Of a DNA stretch of 64,000 bases, positions 1 to 8,510 are shown one piece after another (position 1 is the stretch's first letter; each line of letters opens with the position of its first letter). The notes under the pieces were generated by a model. The model was not told the DNA's origin and did no database searches. It worked only from the letters and a program-made list of their open reading frames with translations. Made by a program: the position numbers and the translations under genes. Origin of the DNA: Haloactinospora alba (lineage in GTDB: Bacteria > Actinomycetota > Actinomycetes > Streptosporangiales > Streptosporangiaceae); the NCBI RefSeq assembly GCF_006717075.1, contig NZ_VFQC01000001.1:2155501-2219500 (forward strand). Direction: 5' to 3'.

Positions 1-1
1 G

Positions 2-112
2 CTCACCCACGACCACCGCCTGATCGACAGCGCGGACGCGGGCCGCTTCCTGCAGGCCGTCCGTGAGCGGCTGGAGGAGGGCGCGTTCGACGCGGACCTC
101 GGCCTGGCGTAA
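2..112 (+). CDS. sucB: 2-oxo acid dehydrogenase E2 component, C-terminal end (partial)
   Basis: Only the last 36 codons are in the window; the gene begins upstream. The reading frame gives [17 protein letters not shown], the C-terminal catalytic motif of lipoamide acyltransferases (usual form DHRxxDG, here DHRLIDS), followed by the acidic tail that ends actinobacterial E2 subunits. The protein transfers succinyl or acyl groups from lipoyl-lysine to CoA in the 2-oxoglutarate (or related) dehydrogenase complex. The nearby lipB and lipA genes, which make the lipoyl cofactor, fit this call. Ser replaces the usual Gly after the Asp, a mild variation. Which complex it serves cannot be told from this fragment. 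Confidence 0.85.
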   Translation, partial: LTHDHRLIDSADAGRFLQAVRERLEEGAFDADLGLA

Positions 113-134
113 CCGCAGCGACCGACGGAGAGTA

Positions 135-169
135 AGCGGGGCGGTACCGGTCGGTACCGCCCCGCTTTT
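135..169 (+). terminator. Rho-independent terminator after sucB
   Basis: Perfect 14-bp inverted repeat (135-148 with 153-166, arms AGCGGGGCGGTACC and its complement) with a 4-nt loop, followed by TTTT. It lies 22 bp after the sucB stop. Confidence 0.9.
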
Positions 170-653
170 CACCCCACCATTCACCATCCCCTGGTGATCC
201 CCATCACCAAAGGTCCACACGGGCGGACGATCCTCTCGCGATGGCAGACACGCGTGGTTGTGGCCTCTCACCACATGCCACGGAGAGTTCCTCCACCCGC
301 ACACACAGTACGACCCCGCCAGCACCTCGCGCAGGGGTTTTCACCAAATTCCAACCCGGTTTTCACGCGCCCGGCCGGACGAGCGGCGCCGCTCCCCGGC
401 GTTGGCCGCGGACCCGGCCGGTGACGTGCGCTGTTTCGGGCAGCCGGGAAACGCGCACCCCGGAGGGGTTCCGGGAACCCGGAGCGGCCGCCGGGAACGC
501 CAGGCCTCCGGACTTCACCCTCCACCGGCCCGGCCGCGAGCCGCCGGATGGCACCCGCAGGCGGCTGAACTCCGACGGGCGGGCCCCTGCGACGGGATGC
601 GGCCTCCGCCCGGGGTACGGATGATTCCGGCGGTATCGGGTAGCCACGGGGGT
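170..653. other. Gene-less stretch upstream of the TIGR01777 gene
   Basis: About 480 bp with no convincing gene. Open frames run through it on both strands but have no ribosome binding site or family resemblance. It presumably holds the promoter for the SDR gene at 654; I see no clear hexamers. Confidence 0.5.
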
Positions 654-1562
654 ATGCGAGTCGCTATCACAGGAGCTTCCGGACTGATCGGGACGGCGTT
701 GGGCCGCTCCCTGACCGAGGACGGGCACGAGGTGCTGCGCCTGGTGCGGCGCAGTCCGCACGACATGGCCGAGGTGGAGTGGGACCCGTCGGGGGGCGAG
801 GTCGACACCGCGCGGTTGGACGGTGTGGACGCTGTCGTCCACCTGGCGGGCGCGCCGCTCGGTCCCGCCAGGTGGACCGCGGAGTACAAGCGGCGGATCC
901 GGGACAGCCGGATCATGGGCACCCGCACTCTCGCCACGGCGCTCGCCGCCATGGAGAACCCTCCGGCGCACCTGTTGTCGGGGTCCGCTGTCGGGTTCTA
1001 CGGCGACACCGGCTCGGACACGGCCACCGAGCACAGTCCGCCCGGCAGCGGGTTCCTCGCCGGCGTGGTACGCGAGTGGGAGGCCGCGACCGAGCCGGCC
1101 GAGCGGGCGGGCGTTCCCGTCACCCACCTGCGCACCGGCATCGTGCTCGCCCGCTCCGGTGGCATGCTGGGGACGGTGCTCCCGCTGTTCCGGTTGGGAC
1201 TGGGCGGGAAGCTCGGCAACGGTCGCCAGTTCGTGAGCTGGATCTCGCTGCGCGACGAGGTGGCAGCGATCAGGTTCCTGCTGGGGCGCGGCGACATCAC
1301 CGGCCCGGTCAACCTCTGCGCCCCCGGTGCGGTCAGTAACGCCGCCTACACCCGGGCCGTCGCCAAGGCGGTGCGGCGCCCCGCCGTGTTCACCGTTCCG
1401 GCGTTCGCGATGCGCGCGGCACTGGGCGGCTTCGCGGACGAGGCCGCTCTGGTGAGCCAGCGGGTGACGCCGCAACGTCTGCTCGACTCCGGTTTCTCGT
1501 TCCACCACTCCGACGTCCGCACCGCGGTCTCCGACATCGTCGGTGGCGGGAGCGGCCCCTGA
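654..1562 (+). CDS. TIGR01777 family SDR-like NAD(P)-binding protein
   Basis: 302 aa. The N-terminus MRVAITGASGLIGTAL is a Rossmann nucleotide-binding loop (GxxGxxG at residues 7-13). The body keeps family motifs such as LAGAPL, SRIMGTRTL, GSAVGFYGD and the C-terminal LLDSGFSF segment of the epimerase-like TIGR01777 / SDR39U1 proteins. The exact substrate of this family is unknown. The frame stays open to 258, but homology begins at the ATG at 654, so that start is chosen. The gene lies between sucB and lipB, an arrangement common in actinomycetes, without clear functional meaning. Confidence 0.85.
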   Translation: MRVAITGASGLIGTALGRSLTEDGHEVLRLVRRSPHDMAEVEWDPSGGEVDTARLDGVDAVVHLAGAPLGPARWTAEYKRRIRDSRIMGTRTLATALAAMENPPAHLLSGSAVGFYGDTGSDTATEHSPPGSGFLAGVVREWEAATEPAERAGVPVTHLRTGIVLARSGGMLGTVLPLFRLGLGGKLGNGRQFVSWISLRDEVAAIRFLLGRGDITGPVNLCAPGAVSNAAYTRAVAKAVRRPAVFTVPAFAMRAALGGFADEAALVSQRVTPQRLLDSGFSFHHSDVRTAVSDIVGGGSGP

Positions 1563-1676
1563 CCGGCGGCACGGCCCGGGCGGCGGACAGGGCACATCCC
1601 CGTTCCGGGCGGCCGGGACCCGAACGTGCCCTATCCGACATCGCCCGCGGAGAGCCCGGGGCATAAGGTGGGATGT

Positions 1677-2378
1677 GTGAGTGAGCTCGTTTACGCCTGG
1701 ATCGGCGACGCCCCCGTCCCCTACGACCAGGGGTGGGAACTGCAGAAGCGCGTGCACGCGAGACGCGTCGCCGACGAGATCCCCGATACGGCCCTTCTCC
1801 TGGAGCACGAGCCGGTGTACACCGCGGGTAAGCGCACCGGGAAATGGGACCGCCCGCTGACCGATCCCGGAGCCCCCATCTACGACATCGACCGTGGCGG
1901 CAAGATCACCTGGCACGGTCCTGGGCAGCTCACCGTGTACCCGATCGTGCGGCTCCCGGACCCGATCGACGTCATCGCCTACGTCCGGATGCAGGAGGAG
2001 GCGATCATTCGCGTCCTCGCCGAGTACGGGCTGAGCGGCAAACGCGTCGAGGGGCGCACGGGAGTGTGGTTGGACGCCGATCCCGCGCGGGGCCTGATCG
2101 AACGCAAGGTGGCCGCTATCGGTTGCCGGATCTCCCGCGGGGTGGGCATGCACGGGTTCGCACTGAACTGCGACAATGATTTGTCCTGGTTTGACCGTAT
2201 CGTTCCGTGCGGGATCGCCGATGCCGGCGTCACTTCGCTCTCGCACGAGCTGGGACGCGACGTCACGGTGGCCGAGGTGCTCGCCAGCACCGAGCGCCAC
2301 CTCGCGGACGTGCTCGACGCGCCCAGCTACAGCCACACACATGGCATCGACGAGACCGAGGGCCTCGTCGGCGCCTGA
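1677..2378 (+). CDS. lipB: Lipoyl(octanoyl) transferase LipB
   Basis: 233 aa from a GTG start preceded by AAGGTGGG. LipB moves octanoyl groups from acyl carrier protein to lipoyl domains of E2 and GcvH proteins. The central [11 protein letters not shown] motif, the catalytic Lys144 in [13 protein letters not shown] and the acyl-thioester Cys178 in VPCGIAD are all present. The frame remains open upstream to 1626, but this would add residues not seen in the family. lipA follows 52 bp later and sucB lies upstream, so the enzyme, its partner and its target complex are grouped. Function is assigned with high certainty. Confidence 0.96.
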   Translation: MSELVYAWIGDAPVPYDQGWELQKRVHARRVADEIPDTALLLEHEPVYTAGKRTGKWDRPLTDPGAPIYDIDRGGKITWHGPGQLTVYPIVRLPDPIDVIAYVRMQEEAIIRVLAEYGLSGKRVEGRTGVWLDADPARGLIERKVAAIGCRISRGVGMHGFALNCDNDLSWFDRIVPCGIADAGVTSLSHELGRDVTVAEVLASTERHLADVLDAPSYSHTHGIDETEGLVGA

Positions 2379-2430
2379 CCCCGAATCGAGCACGATCCCC
2401 ACAAGGGATGAGGAAAGGAAGGGGCCCGCG

Positions 2431-3375
2431 TTGACCGTCGCTCCTGAGGGCCGCAAGCTGCTGCGGATCGAGGCCCGCAACAGCGAGACCCCGATCGAGA
2501 GAAAACCGTCCTGGATCAAGACCAAGGCGAAGATGGGTCCGGAATACACCCAACTCAACTCGCTCGTGAAGCGCGAGGGCCTGAACACGGTCTGCCAGGA
2601 GGCCGGCTGCCCGAACATCTACGAATGCTGGGAGGATCGCGAAGCCACCTTCCTCATCGGCGGTGACCAGTGCACCCGCCGGTGCGACTTCTGCCAGATC
2701 GCGTCCGGCAAACCCACCCCGCTGGACCGGCTCGAACCGACCAAGGTCGCCGACTCGGTCCGCAAGATGGAACTGCGCTACGCCACGGTGACCGGGGTCG
2801 CCCGGGACGACCTCGAGGACGGCGGCGCCTGGTTGTACGCGGAGACGGTCCGCAAGATCCACGAGTTCAACCCGGGCACGGGCGTAGAGCTGCTGATCCC
2901 GGACTTCGACTCCAAGGACGACCAGCTCGCCGAGGTGTTCGGCTCGCGGCCCGAGGTACTGGCCCACAATGTCGAGACGGTTCCCCGGATCTTCAAACGG
3001 ATCCGGCCCGCCTTCCGCTACGAGCGTTCCCTGGAGGTCATCACCAAGGCCCGTAACGACGGTCTGGTGACCAAGTCCAACCTGATCCTGGGTATGGGCG
3101 AGGAACGCCACGAGATCAGCGAGGCGATGCGCGACCTGCACGAGGCCGGCTGCGACCTGCTGACCATCACCCAGTACCTGCGGCCGTCCAAGCTGCACCA
3201 CCCGATCCACCGGTGGGTCAAGCCCGAGGAGTTCGTGGAACTGTCCAACGAGGCCGAGGAGATCGGTTTCTCCGGCGTCATGTCGGGCCCGTTGGTACGC
3301 TCCTCCTACCGTGCCGGCAGGCTGTACAAGCAGGCCATGGAGAAGCGCGAGGCGCAGGCGGCCACCGAGGCGTGA
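2431..3375 (+). CDS. lipA: Lipoyl synthase LipA
   Basis: 314 aa from a TTG start at 2431, preceded by an AGGAAAGGAAGG ribosome site. It is a radical SAM enzyme that inserts two sulfurs into protein-bound octanoyl chains. Both iron-sulfur clusters are visible: the auxiliary set C55, C60 and C66 ([12 protein letters not shown]) and the radical SAM set C81, C85 and C88 (CTRRCDFC). The C-terminal RSSYRAG carries the serine that ligates the auxiliary cluster. Length and motif spacing are normal. It is probably co-transcribed with lipB, 52 bp upstream. The longer frame upstream overlaps lipB and is rejected. Confidence 0.97.
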   Translation: MTVAPEGRKLLRIEARNSETPIERKPSWIKTKAKMGPEYTQLNSLVKREGLNTVCQEAGCPNIYECWEDREATFLIGGDQCTRRCDFCQIASGKPTPLDRLEPTKVADSVRKMELRYATVTGVARDDLEDGGAWLYAETVRKIHEFNPGTGVELLIPDFDSKDDQLAEVFGSRPEVLAHNVETVPRIFKRIRPAFRYERSLEVITKARNDGLVTKSNLILGMGEERHEISEAMRDLHEAGCDLLTITQYLRPSKLHHPIHRWVKPEEFVELSNEAEEIGFSGVMSGPLVRSSYRAGRLYKQAMEKREAQAATEA

Positions 3376-3474
3376 CCCGACGGGGCCGTGCCGACCGGCG
3401 CGGTGCTCCGCCCGAGACAGCGGATCGTACCGCCGTTTCGCGTGCACGGCCCCGCTGGACATATCCTGGGTGAC

Positions 3475-4212
3475 ATGGCGAAGCAGCCCAAAGACAGCAA
3501 GACGGCCCAGACCGCTACAGAGTCCAAGCAAGGCAAGAGCGGTTCGCAGCAACCAGGCCGGTTCAAGCAGATCGGCATGGTCGCGCGGGTTGTGCACAAA
3601 CAGAGCCCGCGCAGCATACCGACCGCCGTCGGGATCGCTCTCGCGGTGCTGGTCCTCTCCATCGTGGGCGGCTTCCTCACCGGGTGGTGGCTGTACTGGA
3701 TCACCCTGGGAGTTCCGATCGCGTTCCTCGCCGGGTTCGTCTACTTCTCGCGTGTGGCGCAGAAGACCCAGTACGCCATGCTGGACGGCCAGCTCGGCGC
3801 GGGGATGGCCATCCTGGACAACCTGCGTGGGGACTGGACCGTGGAGTCGGGGGTCTCCGCCAACCGGCAGATGGACGTCGTGCACCGCGCGGTCGGGCGC
3901 CCCGGCATCGTCCTCGTCGGCGAGGGGGACCCCAACCGGCTGAAGGGACTGCTCGCGACGGAGAAGAAGCGCGTGTCCCGCGTCGCCCACAGCGCCCCGA
4001 TCTATGACCTGCAGGTCGGCAACGGCTCGGGGCAGGTTCCGGTCTCCCGCCTGCAGCGCCACCTGATGAAGCTGCCGCGGAACCTGAAGAAGGGCGAGGT
4101 CGGCGAGCTGCGCAACCGGCTCAACGCCATGCCCGCGTCCATGCAGATGCCCAAGGGCCCGATGCCCAAGGGCGCGAAGATGCCCAAGGGTCCGAAACCG
4201 CAGAAGAACTGA
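3475..4212 (+). CDS. DUF4191 family membrane protein
   Basis: 245 aa. A charged, Lys/Gln-rich N-terminus is followed by two adjacent membrane segments (about residues 49-69 and 71-91) and a soluble domain with motifs MLDGQLGAGMAILDNLRG and EKKRVSRVAHSAP. The C-terminus is a basic, Met/Pro/Lys-rich tail with repeated PKG units. This matches the actinobacterial DUF4191 family that commonly follows lipA. Function is unknown. Start taken at ATG 3475, where the family begins; the frame is open further upstream. It converges on the RDD gene. Confidence 0.85.
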   Translation: MAKQPKDSKTAQTATESKQGKSGSQQPGRFKQIGMVARVVHKQSPRSIPTAVGIALAVLVLSIVGGFLTGWWLYWITLGVPIAFLAGFVYFSRVAQKTQYAMLDGQLGAGMAILDNLRGDWTVESGVSANRQMDVVHRAVGRPGIVLVGEGDPNRLKGLLATEKKRVSRVAHSAPIYDLQVGNGSGQVPVSRLQRHLMKLPRNLKKGEVGELRNRLNAMPASMQMPKGPMPKGAKMPKGPKPQKN

Positions 4213-4243
4213 CCTCCGGTACCGCCTCCGGTTACCGACGGGC

Positions 4244-4672
4244 TCAGAACCGCCTGGTGACGGTTCCCGCGGCACGGTCGTGCAGCCCGCGCTGGTCGTC
4301 GTCGCTGATCAGCGCGGGAACGAACAGACACAGCAGCACAGTGCGCACCAGCATCGCCACGGGCCAGGGCAGTGCCCGCTCCCCTGTCATCGCGACGTCC
4401 ACGCCGGCGACGCGTTTCCCCGGTGTCGTTCCGAACAGGATCAGGAACGCGATGGTGAGCACCGCGAACACGACGAGCGCGGCACCGGAGGCTCCGGTCG
4501 GGTCGAGTCCCAGCAGACCGAGTGTGATCGCCAGGCTGAGCAGCCAGTCCAGCAGCACACCAGCTGCCCGGCGCCCCATCCCCGGAACCGCGCCGGACCC
4601 CTCGGACGGCATGCCCAACCGCTCTCCCGCGTAGTACGCGCCGGTCTCCCCGGTACGACCTCCGTTACCCAT
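4244..4672 (-). CDS. RDD family membrane protein
   Basis: 142 aa with about three membrane helices. RDD family signatures are present: GMGRRAAGVLLDWLLS near residue 45, GTTPGKRVAGVDV in the middle and DDDQRGLHDRAAGTVT at the C-terminus. Family members are small membrane proteins of mostly unknown function; some are linked to ion transport or stress. It sits divergently from glnA and convergently with the DUF4191 gene, a conserved actinomycete neighbourhood. The intergenic side facing glnA carries the GlnR box, so nitrogen control of this gene is possible but not shown. Confidence 0.88.
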   Translation of the reverse strand: MGNGGRTGETGAYYAGERLGMPSEGSGAVPGMGRRAAGVLLDWLLSLAITLGLLGLDPTGASGAALVVFAVLTIAFLILFGTTPGKRVAGVDVAMTGERALPWPVAMLVRTVLLCLFVPALISDDDQRGLHDRAAGTVTRRF

Positions 4673-4764
4673 GCGTCCAACGGTAGCGGACCCGGTAGGC
4701 TCTCCCGCCTGCCGCCCGGAAACACCCGCATCCCGCCCTCCTCTCGTCCCAGCAGGTCATAGAC

Positions 4765-4802
4765 GTAACACGGGGGAAACATCCGGGACATGGCGCGGAA
4801 AC
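4765..4802 (+). promoter_or_regulatory. GlnR operator upstream of glnA
   Basis: The sequence reads GTAAC-n6-GAAAC-n6-GACAT-n6-GAAAC with exactly 6-nt spacers (boxes at 4765, 4776, 4787 and 4798). This matches the known a-b-a-b GlnR consensus gTnAC-n6-GaAAc of Streptomyces and relatives. It ends 108 bp before the glnA start, where a nitrogen-responsive promoter would be expected. That GlnR itself binds here is inferred. Confidence 0.85.
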
Positions 4803-4909
4803 GGCCCTGCTGTAGGTTGAGTTACGTGGCCGATGGGCCCGGACGAACCCGGTCGCCAACGGCGGTGAACGGCTAGCCGCGGCCTTGCGAGATCTGCACG
4901 GAGGTAGGT

Positions 4910-6334
4910 TTGTTCAACAGCGCCGATGAGGCCCTCGCTTTCATCCGCGACGAGGACGTGAAGTTCCTCGACATCCGGTTCACCGACCTGTTCGGCGGCG
5001 TCAACCACGTAACGCTGCCCACCGAGGGCGTCGACGAGAAGACGTTCACCGAGGGCCAGTCGTTCGACGGCTCGTCGGTCCGCGGTTTCCAGACCATCAA
5101 CGAGTCCGACATGATGCTGCTGCCGGACCTGAGCACCGCCTACGTGGACCCGTTCCGCGAGTACAAGACGCTGAACATGACGTTCTTCGTCCACGACCCG
5201 ATCACGCTGGAGTCCTACAGCCGCGACCCGCGTAACATCGCCCGCAAGGCGGAGGCGTTCCTCGCCGGTACCGGCATCGCCGACACCGCCTTCTTCGGCC
5301 CGGAGGCCGAGTTCTACATCTTCGACGACGTCCGGTTCGAGACGCGGCCGAACACGGGCTACTACGAGATCGACTCGGCCGGCGGCGCGTGGAACACCGG
5401 AAGCACGCGCGACGGCGGCAACCTGGGGTACCGTCCGCGTTACAAGGGTGGCTACTTCGCTGTGGAGCCGGTCGACCACTACAGCGACCTGCGCTCCCGG
5501 ATGGTGCGCCACCTCATCGACGCCGGGCTCGACGTGGAGCTGCAGCACCACGAGGTCGGGACCGCGGGCCAGGCCGAGATCGGAATCAAGTTCGGGACGC
5601 TGCTGGCCGAGGCCGACCGGATACAGCTCTACAAGTACGTGGTGAAGAACGTGGCCAACGCCGCCGGCAAGACGGTCACGTTCATGCCCAAGCCGCTGCA
5701 CGGCGACAACGGGTCGGGCATGCACTGCCACCAGAGCCTGTTCCAGAACGGCGAACCGCTGTTCTTCGACGAGACGGGCTACGCGCAGCTCTCCGACAGC
5801 GCCCGGCACTACATCGGCGGCCTGCTCAAGCACGCCCCGAGCCTGCTGGCGTTCACCAACCCGACGGTGAACTCCTACCACCGGCTCGTTCCCGGCTACG
5901 AGGCCCCGATCAACCTCATGTACTCCCAGCGCAACCGGTCGGCCTGCATCCGGATCCCCCTCGCCGGCGCCAGCCCGAAGGCCAAGCGGCTGGAGTTCCG
6001 GGTTCCGGACCCCTCCGCCAACCCGTACCTGGCGTTCTCCGCGATGCTGATGGCCGGCATCGACGGCATCAAGAACAAGATCGAACCGCCGGAGCCGCTG
6101 GACAAGGACCTCTACGAGCTGCCGCCGGAGGAAGCCACCGGTATCGAGACGGTTCCGGCGTCGCTGGACGAGGCGTTGAACGCGCTGGAGGCCGACCACG
6201 AGTTCCTGCTCGAGGGCGGGGTCTTCACGCCGGACGTGATCTCGACCTACATCGACTACAAGCGCACCGAGGAGATCGACTCGCTGCGGCTGCGCCCGCA
6301 CCCGCGCGAGTTCGAGCTCTACTACGACGTGTGA
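4910..6334 (+). CDS. glnA: Glutamine synthetase type I (GSI-beta)
   Basis: 474 aa from a TTG start with GGAGGTAGG just upstream. It makes glutamine from glutamate, ammonia and ATP as a dodecamer. GS signatures are all present: [19 protein letters not shown], the [13 protein letters not shown]/metal site, the glutamate flap region ending NRSACIRIP, and the adenylylation loop [10 protein letters not shown] with Tyr402. The adenylyltransferase gene glnE lies about 19 kb downstream, so covalent control is expected. A GlnR box lies upstream. Its last codons and stop form the core of a mobile-element attachment site; the C-terminus (YYDV) is unaltered. Confidence 0.97.
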   Translation: MFNSADEALAFIRDEDVKFLDIRFTDLFGGVNHVTLPTEGVDEKTFTEGQSFDGSSVRGFQTINESDMMLLPDLSTAYVDPFREYKTLNMTFFVHDPITLESYSRDPRNIARKAEAFLAGTGIADTAFFGPEAEFYIFDDVRFETRPNTGYYEIDSAGGAWNTGSTRDGGNLGYRPRYKGGYFAVEPVDHYSDLRSRMVRHLIDAGLDVELQHHEVGTAGQAEIGIKFGTLLAEADRIQLYKYVVKNVANAAGKTVTFMPKPLHGDNGSGMHCHQSLFQNGEPLFFDETGYAQLSDSARHYIGGLLKHAPSLLAFTNPTVNSYHRLVPGYEAPINLMYSQRNRSACIRIPLAGASPKAKRLEFRVPDPSANPYLAFSAMLMAGIDGIKNKIEPPEPLDKDLYELPPEEATGIETVPASLDEALNALEADHEFLLEGGVFTPDVISTYIDYKRTEEIDSLRLRPHPREFELYYDV

Positions 6335-6352
6335 GCCCATAGCGGTGTGCGC
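6322..6352 (+). repeat. attL core: 31-bp direct repeat at the 3' end of glnA
   Basis: 31 bp starting CTACGACGTGTGAGCC and ending GGTGTGCGC is repeated exactly at 14717-14747 and in degenerate form at 23048-23075. It covers the last three codons and the stop of glnA. An integrase gene begins 16 bp inside, as is usual for an integrated element. Confidence 0.88.
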
Positions 6353-6367
6353 TGCATTTTCCTTCCT

Positions 6368-7612
6368 TCAGGAAAGGATCGGGCGCACATTGGGCGCACT
6401 TGCGCTTGTGTGGGAGTCATCGGCCATCGACCACACGCGGTCGATGGCTCCCCGCATCCTTGCCTCGCTGTTCGGCATCATGTGGGCGTACGTCCGCAAC
6501 GTGAACCCCGGGTCAGCGTGCCCAAGGTACTCAGCCAGGGCTCTGATGGACACTCCGGCTTCCAGCAGCACTGACGCGAAGTGGTGACGCAAGGCGTGGT
6601 AGCCATACTCCCGGGCCGACGCCTGGTGAGAGAGGACTCCCGCGTCCACCAACGCAGGTTTCCACACGAACTTATTGATGTAGTTCTTGTTGAGCGGCTT
6701 ACTCTCCCGGCTCGTGAAAATTAACTGTGCGGTGACCGGCTCGCCTTCCGGATGGCGCCATGGGAGCGTGACGCTGACAGGCGGGAACTGGGCCATGTGC
6801 GCCGATAGGCGCAAGGCGACGTGTTCAGGAAGCGGAATCTCACGTTCTTTGCCGTGCTTCGGCGGAGCGAAGCATAACTTGTTCCGCACTTTTTTGACCT
6901 GCCTGCGGACATAGAGTGTTCCATCGAGAAACCCCACGTCCTCAGCAGCCAAGCCGATTGTCTCGCCTTGGCGCAAGCCACATCCAGCACCGGGAACGAC
7001 GTACGCTCGGTAGCGGGGCGGTATGCTTTCTTCCACGGCAGCTACCCGCTCCAAGGTCCACGGAACGACCTTACGTTTTTCCGGGACGGGCGCCTTAACC
7101 GAACTCGATGCACACGGATTCCTAGCAATCAGCCCATCGTCGACAGCAGCCGCAAGTGCACCTGATAGATGCTCGAAAATCGTGCGTGTCGACGAACTAG
7201 CCAAGTGAGTCTGTAGTCCCGCGAGCCAACTCCGGATGACTGACGGCTTGAGCTTGCGTAGCTCTTGGGATCCGAGATGCGGAAAGACATGGAGCTGTAA
7301 CCGCTTCTCCATAGCTTCTTTCGTGGACTCTTCGACGGTTAAATTCGCCAGCCACTCCTCAGCAAACGCCTGGAGGGTGACCTTTCCAGCCTTAGGGTCG
7401 ACGTACTCGCCGCGCTGCAAGTCCCCCTTGATATTCGTCAGGTGCTGCTCAGCTTCGACCTTGGTCCGGAATTTAGGATTCTTCTGCTTCCCATCATCGT
7501 CGCGGTAGCGGACTGCCCAGCGCTTCCCGCGTCCGTAGTGCGCACTCTTTTCTTTCTTGGTCGAACCATCGGGCTGCTTGACGGTGCGGTACCACGTGTC
7601 AACTACCGGCAT
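6368..7612 (-). CDS. int: Tyrosine recombinase (phage-type integrase)
   Basis: 414 aa. An N-terminal arm-binding-type domain (RYRDDDGKQKNPKFRTKVEAE) is followed by a core-binding SAM-like domain (LQAFAEEWLANLTV, about residues 80-170) and a C-terminal catalytic domain. The catalytic residues are visible: Arg in GCGLRQGE, the HALRHHFAS box (H-x-x-R-H), His in LGHAD and the nucleophile Tyr in RTYAHMM. It should recombine the 31-bp sites. Its stop lies 16 bp from attL. Its start overlaps the end of the XRE gene by 14 bp, so the two are probably co-transcribed. A decayed relative lies at about 14822-15660. Confidence 0.95.
   Translation of the reverse strand: MPVVDTWYRTVKQPDGSTKKEKSAHYGRGKRWAVRYRDDDGKQKNPKFRTKVEAEQHLTNIKGDLQRGEYVDPKAGKVTLQAFAEEWLANLTVEESTKEAMEKRLQLHVFPHLGSQELRKLKPSVIRSWLAGLQTHLASSSTRTIFEHLSGALAAAVDDGLIARNPCASSSVKAPVPEKRKVVPWTLERVAAVEESIPPRYRAYVVPGAGCGLRQGETIGLAAEDVGFLDGTLYVRRQVKKVRNKLCFAPPKHGKEREIPLPEHVALRLSAHMAQFPPVSVTLPWRHPEGEPVTAQLIFTSRESKPLNKNYINKFVWKPALVDAGVLSHQASAREYGYHALRHHFASVLLEAGVSIRALAEYLGHADPGFTLRTYAHMMPNSEARMRGAIDRVWSMADDSHTSASAPNVRPILS
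6382..6399 (+). repeat. Possible integrase arm-type site, left copy
   Basis: The 18-bp sequence GGCGCACATTGGGCGCAC, itself two GGCGCAC units, occurs here, 30 bp inside attL, and again exactly at 14590-14607, 110 bp inside attR. Position near both ends suggests integrase or excisionase binding sites. The left copy is also coding for the integrase C-terminus, so common ancestry is another explanation. Confidence 0.5.
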
Positions 7613-8177
7613 CGGTGTCGTCCTGCGAATCGAAAAATTTGTCTCTTCCTGCGTTGCTTGGATGACGCATCTTTGAAATAGTTACCGCTTCACTGGGGCT
7701 ATATACTTTATCTATCCCTTCTGCTTTTTCAATAAAGTCTAAAATTTCCTCACCAGGGCGTTCGGTGAAATAAATTCTTGAGTTTTGAGCTGCCCCGACG
7801 TTTTCTCCACGGAACCATCCGCGAGCGAATTCTATATTTCCCAGTGCACGTGATTCTCCTGTTTTTTGTGATGGGGTTAGTGCGTAAGTACCTTCCTCTG
7901 ATATCGGAAACACGAGGTGAACCGGGGCAACGTCGAGCGCAAACGCAAGTCCTATTAGCTCATCAACGGTGACGTGTCGACGCCGGCGCCCGTTCTTGTC
8001 TCTGCGGCCAGACTCGATGTTTTCAATCGTGTTTGCACTGAGCTGGAGTCCGACGTCCGCGCATTCCTGCGCGAGTTGATGCGGCGTCCAGCCGCGACGC
8101 TTGCGCACTTCTCTGACCCGCTCGGCGACAACGTCACTTGGCGGGCCGTATGTAGCTGTTTCCTGCTGTTCCGTCAT
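7599..8177 (-). CDS. XRE family helix-turn-helix repressor
   Basis: 192 aa. The N-terminal Cro/CI-type HTH spans about residues 15-85 (ERVREVRKRRGWTPHQLAQEC, TIENIESGRRD, VDELIGLAFALDV). The C-terminal half has no domain I recognise. It is read divergently from the excisionase-like gene and sits directly upstream of int with a 14-bp overlap. It probably controls the element's excision and replication genes through the palindrome at 8236-8249. Autoregulation is likely from position only. Confidence 0.85.
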   Translation of the reverse strand: MTEQQETATYGPPSDVVAERVREVRKRRGWTPHQLAQECADVGLQLSANTIENIESGRRDKNGRRRRHVTVDELIGLAFALDVAPVHLVFPISEEGTYALTPSQKTGESRALGNIEFARGWFRGENVGAAQNSRIYFTERPGEEILDFIEKAEGIDKVYSPSEAVTISKMRHPSNAGRDKFFDSQDDTDAGS

Positions 8178-8218
8178 ATCGACGGATCATACATACCTAA
8201 TCAACGGCTGTCCACCGT

Positions 8219-8290
8219 TTGACATGCGGCGCAACGGAAGCTAGCTTCCTGTGACAGCAAGCACCCGTCAATAATACGGAAGCTAACCGT
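8219..8290 (+). promoter_or_regulatory. Divergent control region: promoter overlapped by palindromic operator
   Basis: TTGACA (8219-8224), 17 bp, then TAGCTT (8242-8247) forms a plausible rightward promoter. The perfect palindrome GGAAGCTAGCTTCC (8236-8249) covers its -10. The half-site GGAAGCTA occurs again at 8278-8285. This is the layout expected for a repressor binding site between an XRE repressor and the genes it silences. Confidence 0.6.
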
Positions 8291-8321
8291 CGAATCTACG
8301 GCGGGATGTACAGGAGTGTTC

Positions 8322-8510
8322 ATGGCTCAGTCTGATGCGCGTCCGCTGTGGAGCCCGAGCGAGCTTGCCAACTACCTCGGCGTGCCCGTCACCACGATCT
8401 ACCGGTGGCAGCACATCGGAACCGCGCCACCCAGCATCCGTCTCGGTCGCCACACGCGCTATCGCCCGGATGCCGTGGACCGGTGGCTCAATGCAAAGGA
8501 GAACGCATGA
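8322..8510 (+). CDS. Excisionase-like helix-turn-helix DNA-binding protein
   Basis: 62 aa. One winged HTH of the MerR/excisionase (HTH_17) class: LWSPSELANYLGVPVTTIYRWQHIGTAPPSIRLGRHTRYRPDAVDRWL. Such proteins act as recombination directionality factors or small regulators in actinomycete integrated elements. ATG at 8322 is chosen because AGGAG ends 5 bp upstream; a GTG at 8316 is in the ribosome site itself. It is the first gene of the rightward operon. Its stop overlaps the next start (ATGA). Confidence 0.8.
   Translation: MAQSDARPLWSPSELANYLGVPVTTIYRWQHIGTAPPSIRLGRHTRYRPDAVDRWLNAKENA

Noticed and set aside
363-2618. 751-codon open frame on the minus strand over the SDR and lipB genes
   Set aside because: Antisense shadow typical of high-GC DNA; low-complexity Arg/Gly/Val-rich, no ribosome site; the plus-strand genes are firmly identified.
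2263-4275. 670-codon minus-strand frame over lipA and DUF4191
   Set aside because: Same kind of shadow; covers two recognised genes on the other strand.
6322-6352. tRNA gene as integration target
   Set aside because: No cloverleaf is formed around any of the three cores; the target is the end of glnA.
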